Shown piece by piece: positions 53,548-62,361 of a DNA stretch of 64,000 bases. The translations under genes and the position numbers were made by a program. The notes under the pieces are model-generated. The model made no database searches and was not told the DNA's origin. It worked only from the letters and a program-made list of their open reading frames with translations. The stretch's first letter is position 1. Each line of letters starts with the position of its first letter. Source of the DNA: Komarekiella delphini-convector SJRDD-AB1 (GTDB lineage: Bacteria; Cyanobacteriota; Cyanobacteriia; Cyanobacteriales; Nostocaceae); assembly GCF_014831675.1 (NCBI RefSeq), contig NZ_VJXY01000015.1, forward strand, positions 1 to 64,000. Reading direction: 5' to 3'.

Positions 53548-54044
53548 GTCTGAACAGAAATTTCATCTACACAGGCAAAACCCGTTTTGAAGCAACTGAC
53601 GTGCGAATTCTATTCGCCAAGGCTGAAGTTTATACAAATATCTTCTCTGCGGCTTCGCGTCTCTGCGTGAGGTAAAAATCATATCTATTTGATAATCGCT
53701 ACAAGTGTAGATATTTTTTATGTAATTGATTAACATTCCAAAATATACGTATGTTTTAAATTCAGCTATTAAACCTCTCTCACGAATATTTAAAAAGGGA
53801 GATTTTATCTTTAAATCCTGACATACATAGAATACAAACTAATATTTCCTAATTGTTTATATCCAACTTGAAAAATCATAATAAATGATTTATAACAAAC
53901 AAATATTTGTCTTTAAAAATTGACATTCATTAAAAAAAAAGAGTTATAAAGAAATATTTAAGCTCTGGCAAATGTTATTTGATAACAGAAAGATATTGCA
54001 AAAAAAAGTTAAAAAAATATGACAACTACCCATAAGAACACATC
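53548..54044. other. AT-rich intergenic region
   Basis: A short CTGCGGCTTCGCGTCTCTGCGTGAGG stretch (53647-53673) resembles fragments of dispersed GC-rich repeats; the rest is AT-rich with A-runs, and no gene is seen. It holds the promoter of the FG-GAP gene, which lacks an obvious RBS. Confidence 0.4.
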
Positions 54045-55286
54045 ATGTTTGAAAGTAAAACTTCGTCAAACTTATCTTTGAATACATCTCAATGGGCAAA
54101 AAACTCTTTTGCCAAATCACAAATCTTGACATCTTCCGTTGAGAATTTAAGTTCTGATTATACTTTTGGAAATAAGAGTTCTTCACAAACATTCCAAAGT
54201 CAATCTTTGACCCAGCCTATAGTAGCCGCTGCAAATCCCAATCCTAATCCTTACATAACTAATGCGGCGATTCTTCCTGATTTCAACGGTGATGGAAAAA
54301 CAGACAAACTTTGGGTCAATTCTCAAACCGGTGAGATTTTGGTTCGACTAATGGATGGGACACAAGTTCTCCAACAAGGTTCTTTGGGACAGTTTGACAT
54401 ATCCGCCTGGACTTATAAAACTGCCGATTTTAACGGTGATGGCAAGACAGACTTTTTACTCCGTAACAAAACAACGGGTGAGAATAATCTTGCAATAATG
54501 GATGGAGTCAACGTTGCGAGTGCGGTTGCTCTGGACAGAGTTGATCCAGCTTGGACTCCAAACATTGGTGATTTCAACGGCGATCGCAAAACCGATATCT
54601 TCTGGAATAATGGCACAACCGGCGAAAATGCTCTTTGGCAGATGGATGGCACAACAGTTCTCAGCGCGACTGTTCTAGAGACTACAACTACAGGCTTGAC
54701 TCCTACCGTGGTTGATTTCGACGGCAATGGCAAGAGCGACATCTTCTGGCGCAATGAGACAACGGGTGAAAACAACGTTTGGTTTATGGATGGCGCGCAA
54801 GTAAGCAATTTTGCTCTGCAATCACAAGATGTCGGCTGGACTTTTACCCGTGGCGATTTCAACGGCGATTTAAGCACTGACCTTCTGTGGCGCAATGAGA
54901 CAACAGGTGAGAACAAGATTTGGCAAGTGAACGGCATTATCGTAACTGAGGGTGCTGTGGGAACACTTGACTCAAACTGGAAATCCAACATTGGCGATTT
55001 CAACGGTGATGGCAAGACCGACATTTTATGGCACAATCAGGCAACCGGTGAGAACACCGCTTGGTTGATGGATGGTACAACAGTTAGTAGTCAAGCTTTT
55101 CTCCCCAGTAATGGCGCATCTTTGACACCATCGCTTGGCGATTTCAACGCTGATGGCAAGACAGACGTTTACTGGCGTGATCAGACATCAGGTGCAGACA
55201 CCATTTGGACTATGGACGGAACGAGAGCGACTGAGACTGCTGTAAGCGATGCAGATAAGCTTGGCCCAGAGTGGTACACCGCTTAA
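54045..55286 (+). CDS. FG-GAP/VCBS repeat beta-propeller protein
   Basis: A 413-residue protein with seven repeats of about 45-50 residues, each with a calcium-binding loop like DFNGDGKTDILWRN followed by TTGEN and a W/I-x-MDG strand. Seven repeats fit one complete seven-bladed propeller. The N-terminal 80 residues are Ser/Asn-rich with no clear signal peptide; such proteins are often exported by type I or other routes in cyanobacteria. Probably a cell-surface or matrix protein. Confidence 0.85.
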   Translation: MFESKTSSNLSLNTSQWAKNSFAKSQILTSSVENLSSDYTFGNKSSSQTFQSQSLTQPIVAAANPNPNPYITNAAILPDFNGDGKTDKLWVNSQTGEILVRLMDGTQVLQQGSLGQFDISAWTYKTADFNGDGKTDFLLRNKTTGENNLAIMDGVNVASAVALDRVDPAWTPNIGDFNGDRKTDIFWNNGTTGENALWQMDGTTVLSATVLETTTTGLTPTVVDFDGNGKSDIFWRNETTGENNVWFMDGAQVSNFALQSQDVGWTFTRGDFNGDLSTDLLWRNETTGENKIWQVNGIIVTEGAVGTLDSNWKSNIGDFNGDGKTDILWHNQATGENTAWLMDGTTVSSQAFLPSNGASLTPSLGDFNADGKTDVYWRDQTSGADTIWTMDGTRATETAVSDADKLGPEWYTA

Positions 55287-55302
55287 AATATTGCTGAATC
55301 AA

Positions 55303-55335
55303 ACACTCCATCCCACAAGTGGGGTGGAGTTTTTG
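55303..55335 (+). terminator. Terminator of the FG-GAP gene
   Basis: ACTCCATCCCAC-aa-GTGGGGTGGAGT stem followed by TTTTT. A near-copy of this hairpin lies at 57857-57889. Confidence 0.85.
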
Positions 55336-55388
55336 GGCATGGAGAAGAAGTTACAAATGCCCAATGCGTTATACCGATTCAATTCAGA

Positions 55389-55750
55389 ACTTACGCACTC
55401 AGATCCCCCAACCCCCTTAAAAAGGGGGCTTTATAAATTCCCCCCTTTTGAAGGGGAGCCAGCGCGGTCTTCTCCCAAAGGGAGAGGCTAGCGCCAAGGG
55501 GGTTTCCACGCCACTCCCCACAACGGATAGCGCAGCGTAAAGCCTTCTGTTCGAGAGGCTTGTCTGCGACACGCTGCGCGATCGCCAACGGCATGGCTTC
55601 TCTTCGAGAGGCTTCGCCAACGCTTAGAGCGAGTCTTGTCTGCGACACGCTGGGCGAACGAGTGTCGGCAACCTCCGCAAGGGGGTGGCTCCCCATGAGC
55701 GACTGGCGTGGGTTAGGGGGGATCTATGTTTCAGCCTTCAGTGCGTAAGT
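55389..55750. mobile_element. MITE-like element, 362 bp, with perfect 11-bp terminal inverted repeats
   Basis: ACTTACGCACT at the left end is matched by AGTGCGTAAGT at the right. Subterminal AGATCCCCC (55401) and GGGGGATCT (55717) pair too. The inside is GC-richer than the surroundings, built of TCTCCCAAAGGGAGA and GTCTGCGACACGCTG-type segments seen twice (55563 and 55639). It has no credible gene. A larger element would supply transposase in trans. Confidence 0.75.
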
Positions 55751-55781
55751 CCTACAATTAATGATTGCAATAAATCCTTTG

Positions 55782-55847
55782 GTAGAGATGTTGCATTGCA
55801 ACGTCTCTACATGGTCTATCTGTCACATTCTTTTTTTAAATTGCTAT
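55782..55847. repeat. GTAGAGACG palindrome repeat, copy 2
   Basis: GTAGAGATGTTGCATTGCAACGTCTCTAC then ATGGTCTATCTGTCACATTC and a T-run; nearly identical to 28817-28880. Confidence 0.8.
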
Positions 55848-55889
55848 TAGATGAAATTCACCTTTTAACCCAATACGGTTCAGTTAGGC

Positions 55890-56657
55890 TTAAAACTTGT
55901 AACTCAAAACCTGAATTTCCCCATTCTCTGGTAATTTACTAGGGTTAAGAGAAATAGTATCGCCATTGCTACGACGTACTGTCATGCCTTGCATCAAAGT
56001 GAGAAAATCATCCAGTGGCGAAATGTCGCATGTAGCAGCGTCAGCCGCCTGCGTCCGGTAATGGGTGGGAATCACCAGCTTGGGATTCAATACCTGAACC
56101 GCCTGCTTTGCTTCTTGGGCATTGTAGGCTTTTGCACTACCTCCTACTGGAATGAATGCCACATCGGGACGCCCCATGAGGATTTTTTGCTCAATGGAAA
56201 TGGGTGCAGCGGCTCCCCCTAAGTGCAGGATATTAATTCCTCCTTGCTTCCAACTCCAGGCGGTGTTTGAGCCAAACTGCTTCCCACCTTTGCGATCGTG
56301 GTCTATGGCAATTCCCTGGAATTTGATGCCTTGGAACTCGTAAACTCCAGGTTCGTAGATTAGCTTTGGATTTCCCGGTAGTCCATCTACCGCACCTTCA
56401 TCTAGTAGTTGACTACTAATCAGTACTAAATCTGCTGCAACTTTTGGTGGACGATACTTAGCAGTACAGCCGACCGTCCGAAATGGATTGACGAGAATTT
56501 TCGCACCGCCACCGGTAAATAGAAAGCAAGTATGACCCAACCACTGAACTGATAAACCGCTAGATTGTGCGTTAGCTTGAGATTCAGAACTCAAGGTAGT
56601 AATGAAAGCTGTGACCAACCCCGCCCCAGCATAGCCCATCAACTTTCGTCGTTTCAT
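55890..56657 (-). CDS. MBL-fold protein lacking the canonical HxHxDH motif
   Basis: A 255-residue, UlaG-like metallo-beta-lactamase-fold protein. The N-terminus (KRRKLMGYAGAGLVTAFITT) resembles a Tat-type export signal. The fold is seen in VQWLGHTCFLFTGGGAKILVNPF and later NILHLGGAA and VIPTHYRTQ. Where active enzymes have S-H-x-H-x-D-H the sequence reads ISSQLLDEGAVDGLPG, so most first-shell metal ligands are missing. It is downstream of trpG by three bases. It may be an altered-metal or non-catalytic form. Confidence 0.8.
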   Translation of the reverse strand: MKRRKLMGYAGAGLVTAFITTLSSESQANAQSSGLSVQWLGHTCFLFTGGGAKILVNPFRTVGCTAKYRPPKVAADLVLISSQLLDEGAVDGLPGNPKLIYEPGVYEFQGIKFQGIAIDHDRKGGKQFGSNTAWSWKQGGINILHLGGAAAPISIEQKILMGRPDVAFIPVGGSAKAYNAQEAKQAVQVLNPKLVIPTHYRTQAADAATCDISPLDDFLTLMQGMTVRRSNGDTISLNPSKLPENGEIQVLSYKF

Positions 56658-56660
56658 TAA

Positions 56661-57260
56661 TTACTCTCTCGACTGTAACTGTTCCAGAAAGTTTCGCAAT
56701 AACTGCTTTCCCGAAGATGTCAGGACACTCTCTGGGTGAAACTGGACACCTTGAATGTGAGGATAGTTCCGGTGTTGCACTCCCATAATAGTGCCATCTT
56801 CAACCCAAGCAGTGATTTCCAACACATCAGGGCAAGTCTCGCGATCAATCACCAGACTATGATATCTGGTGGCGGTCATGGGATTTTCCAATCCCCGGAA
56901 AACTCCTACCCCAGTGTGAGACACCTGAGAAGTTTTGCCATGCATTAACTCTGGAGCAGAAACTATTTTACCACCGAACACTTGACCAATACTTTGATGT
57001 CCTAAACAGACACCCAAAATTGGTAATTGAGGCCCTAGTTGTTCAATCAATTTTAGGGAAATTCCAGCATCTTCTGGGCGACCAGGCCCAGGGGAAATGA
57101 CTACGACTTCCGGCTTTAACGCCCGAATCTCATCTATGGATATCTTGTCGTTACGAAAAACTTTAATATCAGCTGCTACTGGGAACTCTGCCGCTAATTC
57201 TCCCAGATATTGCACTAAGTTGTATGTAAAACTGTCGTAATTGTCAATGACTATAATCAA
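56661..57260 (-). CDS. trpG: Anthranilate/aminodeoxychorismate synthase glutamine amidotransferase
   Basis: A 199-residue class I glutamine amidotransferase. [36 protein letters not shown], nucleophile [15 protein letters not shown] and the catalytic [11 protein letters not shown] are all present. It supplies ammonia for anthranilate (TrpG) or aminodeoxychorismate (PabA); stand-alone enzymes often serve both. It sits between an unknown gene and the MBL-fold gene in one operon. Confidence 0.92.
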   Translation of the reverse strand: MIIVIDNYDSFTYNLVQYLGELAAEFPVAADIKVFRNDKISIDEIRALKPEVVVISPGPGRPEDAGISLKLIEQLGPQLPILGVCLGHQSIGQVFGGKIVSAPELMHGKTSQVSHTGVGVFRGLENPMTATRYHSLVIDRETCPDVLEITAWVEDGTIMGVQHRNYPHIQGVQFHPESVLTSSGKQLLRNFLEQLQSRE

Positions 57261-57287
57261 AACTAATAGCTCCTAGCTTGATTGGGG

Positions 57288-57632
57288 TTACGTGGACTCA
57301 ATTAATTTGAAGCCCCAAGGTTTCAGAGCCGCGATCGCTATTTCTGCATCTACACCTTCATAAGCTTCCCATTCCAGCGGGTGCTCTTTAGGATGCCCGT
57401 CGCCTACATTACCTGCAACTTTGATCACCGGCAAGCCGGCGATGCGATCGCGCTCCATCCCTTTTGGAAGGGCTAGTTGGAGTTTGTGACCGACAAACTT
57501 TGTCGATGCATTTGAATTAGCTACAGATTCACGGATTAAACAGATATCACCAGCAGTTCCCCAAGTAGTTGGGTAGATGTAGAGGAACGATATATAGATT
57601 TCTGGTTTGATGGCTCTTTTTAGAACTTGCAT
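57288..57632 (-). CDS. Hypothetical protein upstream of trpG
   Basis: A 114-residue soluble protein I do not recognise. Features are IYISFLYIYPTTWGTAGDIC, a middle with RDRIAGLPVIKVAGNVGDGH, and the C-terminal EIAIAALKPWGFKLIE. Two cysteine-free halves alternate strands and turns. It ends 27 bases before trpG and is likely co-transcribed. Confidence 0.65.
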   Translation of the reverse strand: MQVLKRAIKPEIYISFLYIYPTTWGTAGDICLIRESVANSNASTKFVGHKLQLALPKGMERDRIAGLPVIKVAGNVGDGHPKEHPLEWEAYEGVDAEIAIAALKPWGFKLIEST

Positions 57633-57856
57633 TAACTGTAATCCTTGGATTAGGAGTAATAAATCATACGAGTAATTCTCTGACTGGTTGCAACTATTTT
57701 AATTTTGCAACTCTAATCAAAATAACGTTTATGTCGTTTTGCTAGCAATCGTGTAGAAACTTCTGCGCTTGTCAAACTTGGCCTCAATAAACAACTTAGC
57801 GCTAACTCACCACCCACCGAATCAGGATACTGAGCATCTGCTTACTCTTCTCTATG

Positions 57857-57924
57857 CCCAAAAACTCCACCCACAAGGGGATGGAGTTTTTCATAAGTAA
57901 AGCCCTCATAAATACGATGAGGGC
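57857..57924 (-). terminator. Double-hairpin terminator of rpsU
   Basis: Read on the minus strand, GCCCTCAT-ATGAGGGC is followed by AAAAACTCCATCCCC-ttgt-GGGTGGAGTTTTT. The second is nearly the same as the FG-GAP gene terminator at 55303. The rest of 57633-57948 holds no gene that I can see. Confidence 0.75.
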
Positions 57925-57948
57925 ATTAGTTTATCTCTATGTCAGTTG

Positions 57949-58137
57949 TTAATTACGGAAACTTCTTTTACTCTGCCTGTGCTTAGCAATTTCTTTGCGT
58001 TTGCGTTTTTCCAGTGGCGTTTCAAAGTGGCGATGCTTTCTCATGTCTGGAAAAATTCCGGCTTTGGAAACTTCTCGCTTAAATCGACGTAAGGCTGACT
58101 CAATGTGTTCATTTTCACCTACGATTACTTGGGTCAT
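57949..58137 (-). CDS. rpsU: 30S ribosomal protein S21
   Basis: A 62-residue basic protein: [20 protein letters not shown], then [19 protein letters not shown] and a lysine/arginine-rich tail. S21 sits near the 3' end of 16S rRNA and influences initiation. Typical cyanobacterial length. It is followed by its own terminator. Confidence 0.97.
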   Translation of the reverse strand: MTQVIVGENEHIESALRRFKREVSKAGIFPDMRKHRHFETPLEKRKRKEIAKHRQSKRSFRN

Positions 58138-58338
58138 TATCTTTCCTACTAAATTGAATTAATTGATGGCTAAATAGTGGTACGGAATTCAGTTAACCAG
58201 AGTACAAAAAGCTGCTTCCTCAACTTCAATTCCATTTCCACAAAAGCAAAGCTGTGCGGACGGACTATCTCCCTTCAGACGCTTTTATAGCATCTAAATT
58301 TTAAATGGAATCGGACAGGGCAGGATCACAAACTACAT

Positions 58339-58794
58339 CTAGAAAGCCGACATAATTAAGGATACTAGAGGAGGGAGCAAGAGTGTAGCAGCTACCAACA
58401 CTGCTACTAAAGAAGAAACTAGTACAGCACCAGCAGCACAGTCTTTAGCAACTTTTGCTAAATCATGGTAAGTCTGCTTAACAGTCAAGTCTACAAGGGA
58501 CTCGATCGCTGTATTCAGTAACTCCAATGCTAAAACCAAGCCACTAGTTATACCAATAACTGATATTTCCACGGCTTGCAGATGTAAAAAAACGCTTAAA
58601 GCGATCGCTAAAGCGCAAACACTCACATGGATACGAAAATTACGTTGAGTTTGAAAACTATAGCTGATTCCTGCCCAAGCATACTTAAAACTAACTAATA
58701 AACTAGAGGCAACCTGCCAGGAGAATTCCCGTTCATTTGTCACCAGTGTTTGTAAGGTGTTGGACGTTGGTGGTGGGGAAACTTTTTGGGACAT
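58339..58794 (-). CDS. dgkA: Diacylglycerol/undecaprenol kinase
   Basis: A 151-residue membrane protein: GISYSFQTQRNFRIHVSVCA and LALELLNTAIESLVDLT carry the conserved E-x-x-NTAIE-x-x-D motif. A cytosolic N-terminal extension of about 40 residues precedes three helices. In Gram-positives and many others this family phosphorylates undecaprenol. It follows ybeY in the same direction. Confidence 0.92.
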   Translation of the reverse strand: MSQKVSPPPTSNTLQTLVTNEREFSWQVASSLLVSFKYAWAGISYSFQTQRNFRIHVSVCALAIALSVFLHLQAVEISVIGITSGLVLALELLNTAIESLVDLTVKQTYHDLAKVAKDCAAGAVLVSSLVAVLVAATLLLPPLVSLIMSAF

Positions 58795-58946
58795 AGGCTT
58801 AAAAATACAAAAAAATAGGAGCTACAGTGGGAATCTTTGCCATTTATCATGGCTTAATAAACTTTGAGGCAGTTTTAGGGAATTTTCTCCAGAAATATTA
58901 TAAAATTATTACCCAAGATTAACACTTACAGACACGCAAATCACTG

Positions 58947-59480
58947 CTATTCTATGTCAATAGAAATACTTATTGCATGTAGCAATATTACTTGCTGTTC
59001 TAACATTCGCCTCAAACTTTCTTCGTCAGGATGATCCCAGCCCAACAGATGTAATAAGCCGTGAGCAGCCAACCAAGCTAGCTCAGTTGGCAAACTATGT
59101 TCTTGCTGTTGAGCTTGACGTTGGGCTGTATCTACAGACACAATAATATCACCTAAATATAAAGGTACAGAGGCAAGCATTTCTGCACTTTGAGGAAAGT
59201 CTACCTCTAAAGCAGCAAAAGCTAAAACATCTGTTGGCTTATTTTGTTGTCGATACTGGGCATTGAGTACTTGAATTTGCAAGTCATCGGTCAAGCGCAG
59301 ACCGATTTCGTAACTTGGCGCGGCTGGAAGATGAGGATTAAGTATTTCTAACCAGAGATTAAACCAGTTTTCCCAAGCTTCAGAAGTGATTCGAGGATGT
59401 GTGTCCCCAATCTTTCCAGATGCTATTGGGGACAATTCGTAATCATAATCCTCTACATACAATTCAACTCTCAGGGGCAC
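58947..59480 (-). CDS. ybeY: rRNA maturation endoribonuclease YbeY
   Basis: A 177-residue enzyme with the zinc motif AHGLLHLLGWDHPDEE (three histidines) and LNAQYRQQNKPTDVLAFA. It takes part in 16S rRNA 3' end maturation and ribosome quality control. It lies between the DUF3285 gene and dgkA on one strand, downstream of prfB. Confidence 0.95.
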   Translation of the reverse strand: MPLRVELYVEDYDYELSPIASGKIGDTHPRITSEAWENWFNLWLEILNPHLPAAPSYEIGLRLTDDLQIQVLNAQYRQQNKPTDVLAFAALEVDFPQSAEMLASVPLYLGDIIVSVDTAQRQAQQQEHSLPTELAWLAAHGLLHLLGWDHPDEESLRRMLEQQVILLHAISISIDIE

Positions 59481-59512
59481 GTAGTCTCCTAGGCTGAGGT
59501 AAGTATTTATCG

Positions 59513-59668
59513 TTAGTGTGTTAGATAAGCAAGACCAACGAGGACAGCTAAAAGTCCTACGGCGGTCAGTGCAAAATGTTTTAAGGACGTGCCACCCTTT
59601 CGCACCATATTCCGCATGGCGAGTTTCACGTAACTGGGTTGAGGTTCTGTTGAAGGGGAGTTGCTCAT
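59513..59668 (-). CDS. DUF3285 family small membrane protein
   Basis: 51 residues from ATG 59668: MSNSPSTEPQPSYVKLAMRN, MVRKGGTSLKHFALTAVGLL, then one hydrophobic helix to AYLTH. This is a cyanobacterial small protein family of unknown role. A longer frame back to 59800 includes unrelated residues. Confidence 0.82.
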   Translation of the reverse strand: MSNSPSTEPQPSYVKLAMRNMVRKGGTSLKHFALTAVGLLAVLVGLAYLTH

Positions 59669-59814
59669 AATTGTTTGATCACAGACTCTTTTATAAATGT
59701 AACAGTTGGTTTGGTGTAGAGTTGCGATCGCACCAATATCAATACTAAAAAAATAAATAATAGGTACTAAGTATATAGTAAAAAAATACTTAGTACCCAT
59801 AACTAATCTTTAAA

Positions 59815-60937
59815 TTATGCAGGGGTGCTTTCTACGAGTTGGTTTTCTTGCCGTAGATAAGCTTGAATGAATGTATCCAGTTCGCCATTCATCACATCTG
59901 CAATCGCAGTTGTTTCCGTGTTTGTACGTAAATCCTTCACCATTTGATAAGGATGAAATACATAGTTACGGATTTGATTGCCCCAAGAGGCTTCCACCAT
60001 ATCACCACGAATTTCAGCAATTTCTTGGGCACGTTGCTCTTGGGCGATAATCAGCAGCTTGGCTTTGAGGCGAGCAAGGGCCTTCTCTTTGTTTTGCAGT
60101 TGAGAACGTTCTTCTGTACAACGCACGGCTAGCCCCGTGGGGAGGTGAACAACCCTCACTGCTGTTTCTACTTTGTTGACGTTCTGTCCGCCTTTACCGC
60201 CAGAGCGAGTTGTGGTGATTTCCAAATCTTTCTCTGGAATGTCCAACTGTACAGAGTTATCTATTTGTGGCATTACTTCCACCCCGGCGAAACTGGTTTG
60301 TCGTTTGCCATTAGCGTTAAAGGGTGAAATTCGCACTAAGCGATGTGTGCCTGTTTCAGACCGCAAATAACCATAAGCATAACGACCAGTAATTTCTAGG
60401 GTTGCTGATTTAATTCCGGCTTCATCACCCTCAGACTCTTCAGCTAAACTTACCTTATAGCCGTGAGCTTCTGCCCAACGAGTGTACATCCGCAGTAACA
60501 TAAACGCCCAATCTTGGGCATCTGTACCACCAGCACCAGCATTAATCGTTAGTACAGCACCTTCCGCATCATAGGGGCCCGAAAGTAACTGTTGTAACTC
60601 CCACTGGTCAAGGTCACGATTGAGCTTGGTAATCGTGGATTCGGCTTCTTGCAATAGTGCTTCGTCGGTTTCTAACTCTAATAACTCAACTACTGCTTTA
60701 GTATCTTCCAGACTGGCTTGCCACTGATCATATTGCTGAAGGTGGGCTTTCAGGTCGTTGAGTTCTTGTAGCGTTTGTTGAGCTTGGGTTTGGTCATTCC
60801 AAAATTCTGGCTGAGCTGATATTTGTTCCAGGTCTTGAATTTTGGCTGTCAATGCAGGTACGTCAAAGATAGTGCTGGGTTTTACCCAGGCGACCAGACA
60901 ACGTTTCGATTTCGCGTTTTAGTTCTAAGACTTCCAT
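59815..60937 (-). CDS. prfB: Peptide chain release factor 2 with programmed +1 frameshift
   Basis: RF2, 373 residues in total. A 24-codon first frame starts at ATG 60937 ([20 protein letters not shown], then QHYL) and ends at CTT TGA C (60868-60862); skipping the T at 60865 joins it to the main frame ([14 protein letters not shown]). Stop recognition SPF is in [13 protein letters not shown], and the catalytic GGQ in [17 protein letters not shown]2 ends translation at UGA and UAA and controls its own synthesis through the UGA. The usual SD-like AGGGGG before CTT is not seen; a CTGGG/CCCAG hairpin lies there instead. Confidence 0.97.
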
Positions 60938-61042
60938 AGTGGTTGCTAAACGTATAGATAGAGCGTTTTAGATTGGGAGATTGCTCTTGATTCTATTTAC
61001 AGCAGATTTCAGGTAAATAAAGTACATAAATAAAACCTGAAA

Positions 61043-61077
61043 CCCTGTAGAGACGTTACATGTAACGTCTCTACGTA
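61043..61077. repeat. GTAGAGACG palindrome repeat, short copy
   Basis: GTAGAGACGTTACATGTAACGTCTCTAC forms a perfect 14-bp-arm palindrome in the 302-bp gap between the two release-factor genes. It has the core of the repeats at 28817 and 55782 without the downstream tail. The rest of 60938-61239 has no recognisable content. Confidence 0.8.
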
Positions 61078-61239
61078 TGATTCATGAAAATGCCAACTGC
61101 TGTATCTTTTTGATTTTAGCTGGAGTTTGGCAAATTTTTTCTACACGACTTGTATAAGTTACATAAATTACTTGGAATTATTTGCCAATATCTGAGGGCA
61201 AACGGCGAGAGTGTCTTTGCTTACTCCAGTGTTTTGATT

Positions 61240-62323
61240 TTACTGTTGCAGATAGGCTTTGATAAATAAATCAATTTCACCATCTAAAACCTCTGCTACA
61301 GCAGTTGTTTGCACTTTGGTACGCAGATCTTTCACGTTTTTGTGGGGATGTAATACATATTCACGGATTAGCTTGTAGGATAAAGATTTTATCTGCTGAG
61401 GTTGAATTTGGGAAAGTTGGACACCTTGAGTTAGTGCGATCGCAACCAGCCTACTCTTAAGAATAGCTAATGCTTTTTCTTTGTTTTGTAGTTGATTGCG
61501 CTCCAGGTTACAAAACACAGTAATACCAGTAGGAAGATGAAACAACTGCACCCATGTTTCTAGGCGGTTAACATTCCTCTGACAACGTGGCAAAGTAATT
61601 TTCAAATCCTTGTCTGGAATTTCAAACTCAACAGACTCATCCAAGATAGGGCTGACTACTACATTGGCAAAGCAAGTATGTCGTTTACCATCACCCTTCA
61701 AATGAGAAAGCCGCATTATTTTTGCATGGGTTCCTTGTTCTGATTTGAGGTAGCCATAAGCATAACGCCCGATAATTTCCAAGGTGATATATTTAATACT
61801 AGTTAAATCCGCATCAAAACCTTCTCCTACATGTACTAAGTAATTTTGCTTGATACTCCAACGGTGGTACATCCGCAGTAGGATAGACCCCCAATCTTGA
61901 GCATCCACACTATTAGAACTAGCAGTAATGGTTAAGAATGCTCCGTTTTGGTCGTAGGTATTAGATAGTAACTGTTGTATTTCAAGTGTGTTGAGTTCTT
62001 GCTGGAGTTGCGTGAGGTTACTTTGCGCCTCTTGTAACAATTGCTCATCAGCTGATAATTCCAATAGTTCTAAAGCAACTTTGATATCTTCTAGGATGGA
62101 GCGCCATTGCTGATATTTTTTCTGATTGGAGATGAGGAATTTAATCTCTTGAAGTGTCTGATAGGCAGTAAGAGAATTGTCCCAAAAAGTAGGTTGAGCA
62201 ATTGATTGATCTAGATCTTGAATTTTTGTACTCAGTTCTCTGAGGTCAAAGACAGTCCTCAGCTTTGCCTAGGATATTCGACAACCTTTCTACTTCACGT
62301 TTGATATTTAATAGTTCCAGCAT
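61240..62323 (-). CDS. RF2 paralogue lacking GGQ and SPF but keeping the frameshift site
   Basis: A prfB homologue of about 360 residues. A 25-codon first frame from ATG 62323 (MLELLNIKREVERLSNILGK, then AEDCL) ends at CTT TGA C (62251-62245); +1 slippage joins DLRELSTKIQDLDQ, and the rest is open to 61240. It aligns with RF2 end to end, but the catalytic segment [12 protein letters not shown] is PRCQRNVN (four residues gone), and the stop-codon motif SPF is SHL (MRLSHLKGDGKRH). Domain 1 and the C-terminus (HPHKNVKDLRTKVQTTAVAE) are kept. A purine-rich GAGGAC lies three bases before CTT. It cannot be a normal release factor. Confidence 0.88.
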
Positions 62324-62361
62324 AGTTTTACATTTGTGAGAGATTTTTAACTGGACGTATA

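Noticed and set aside
55391-55748. Several open frames within the MITE
   Set aside because: They come from repetitive GC-rich DNA between inverted repeats and show no protein family features.
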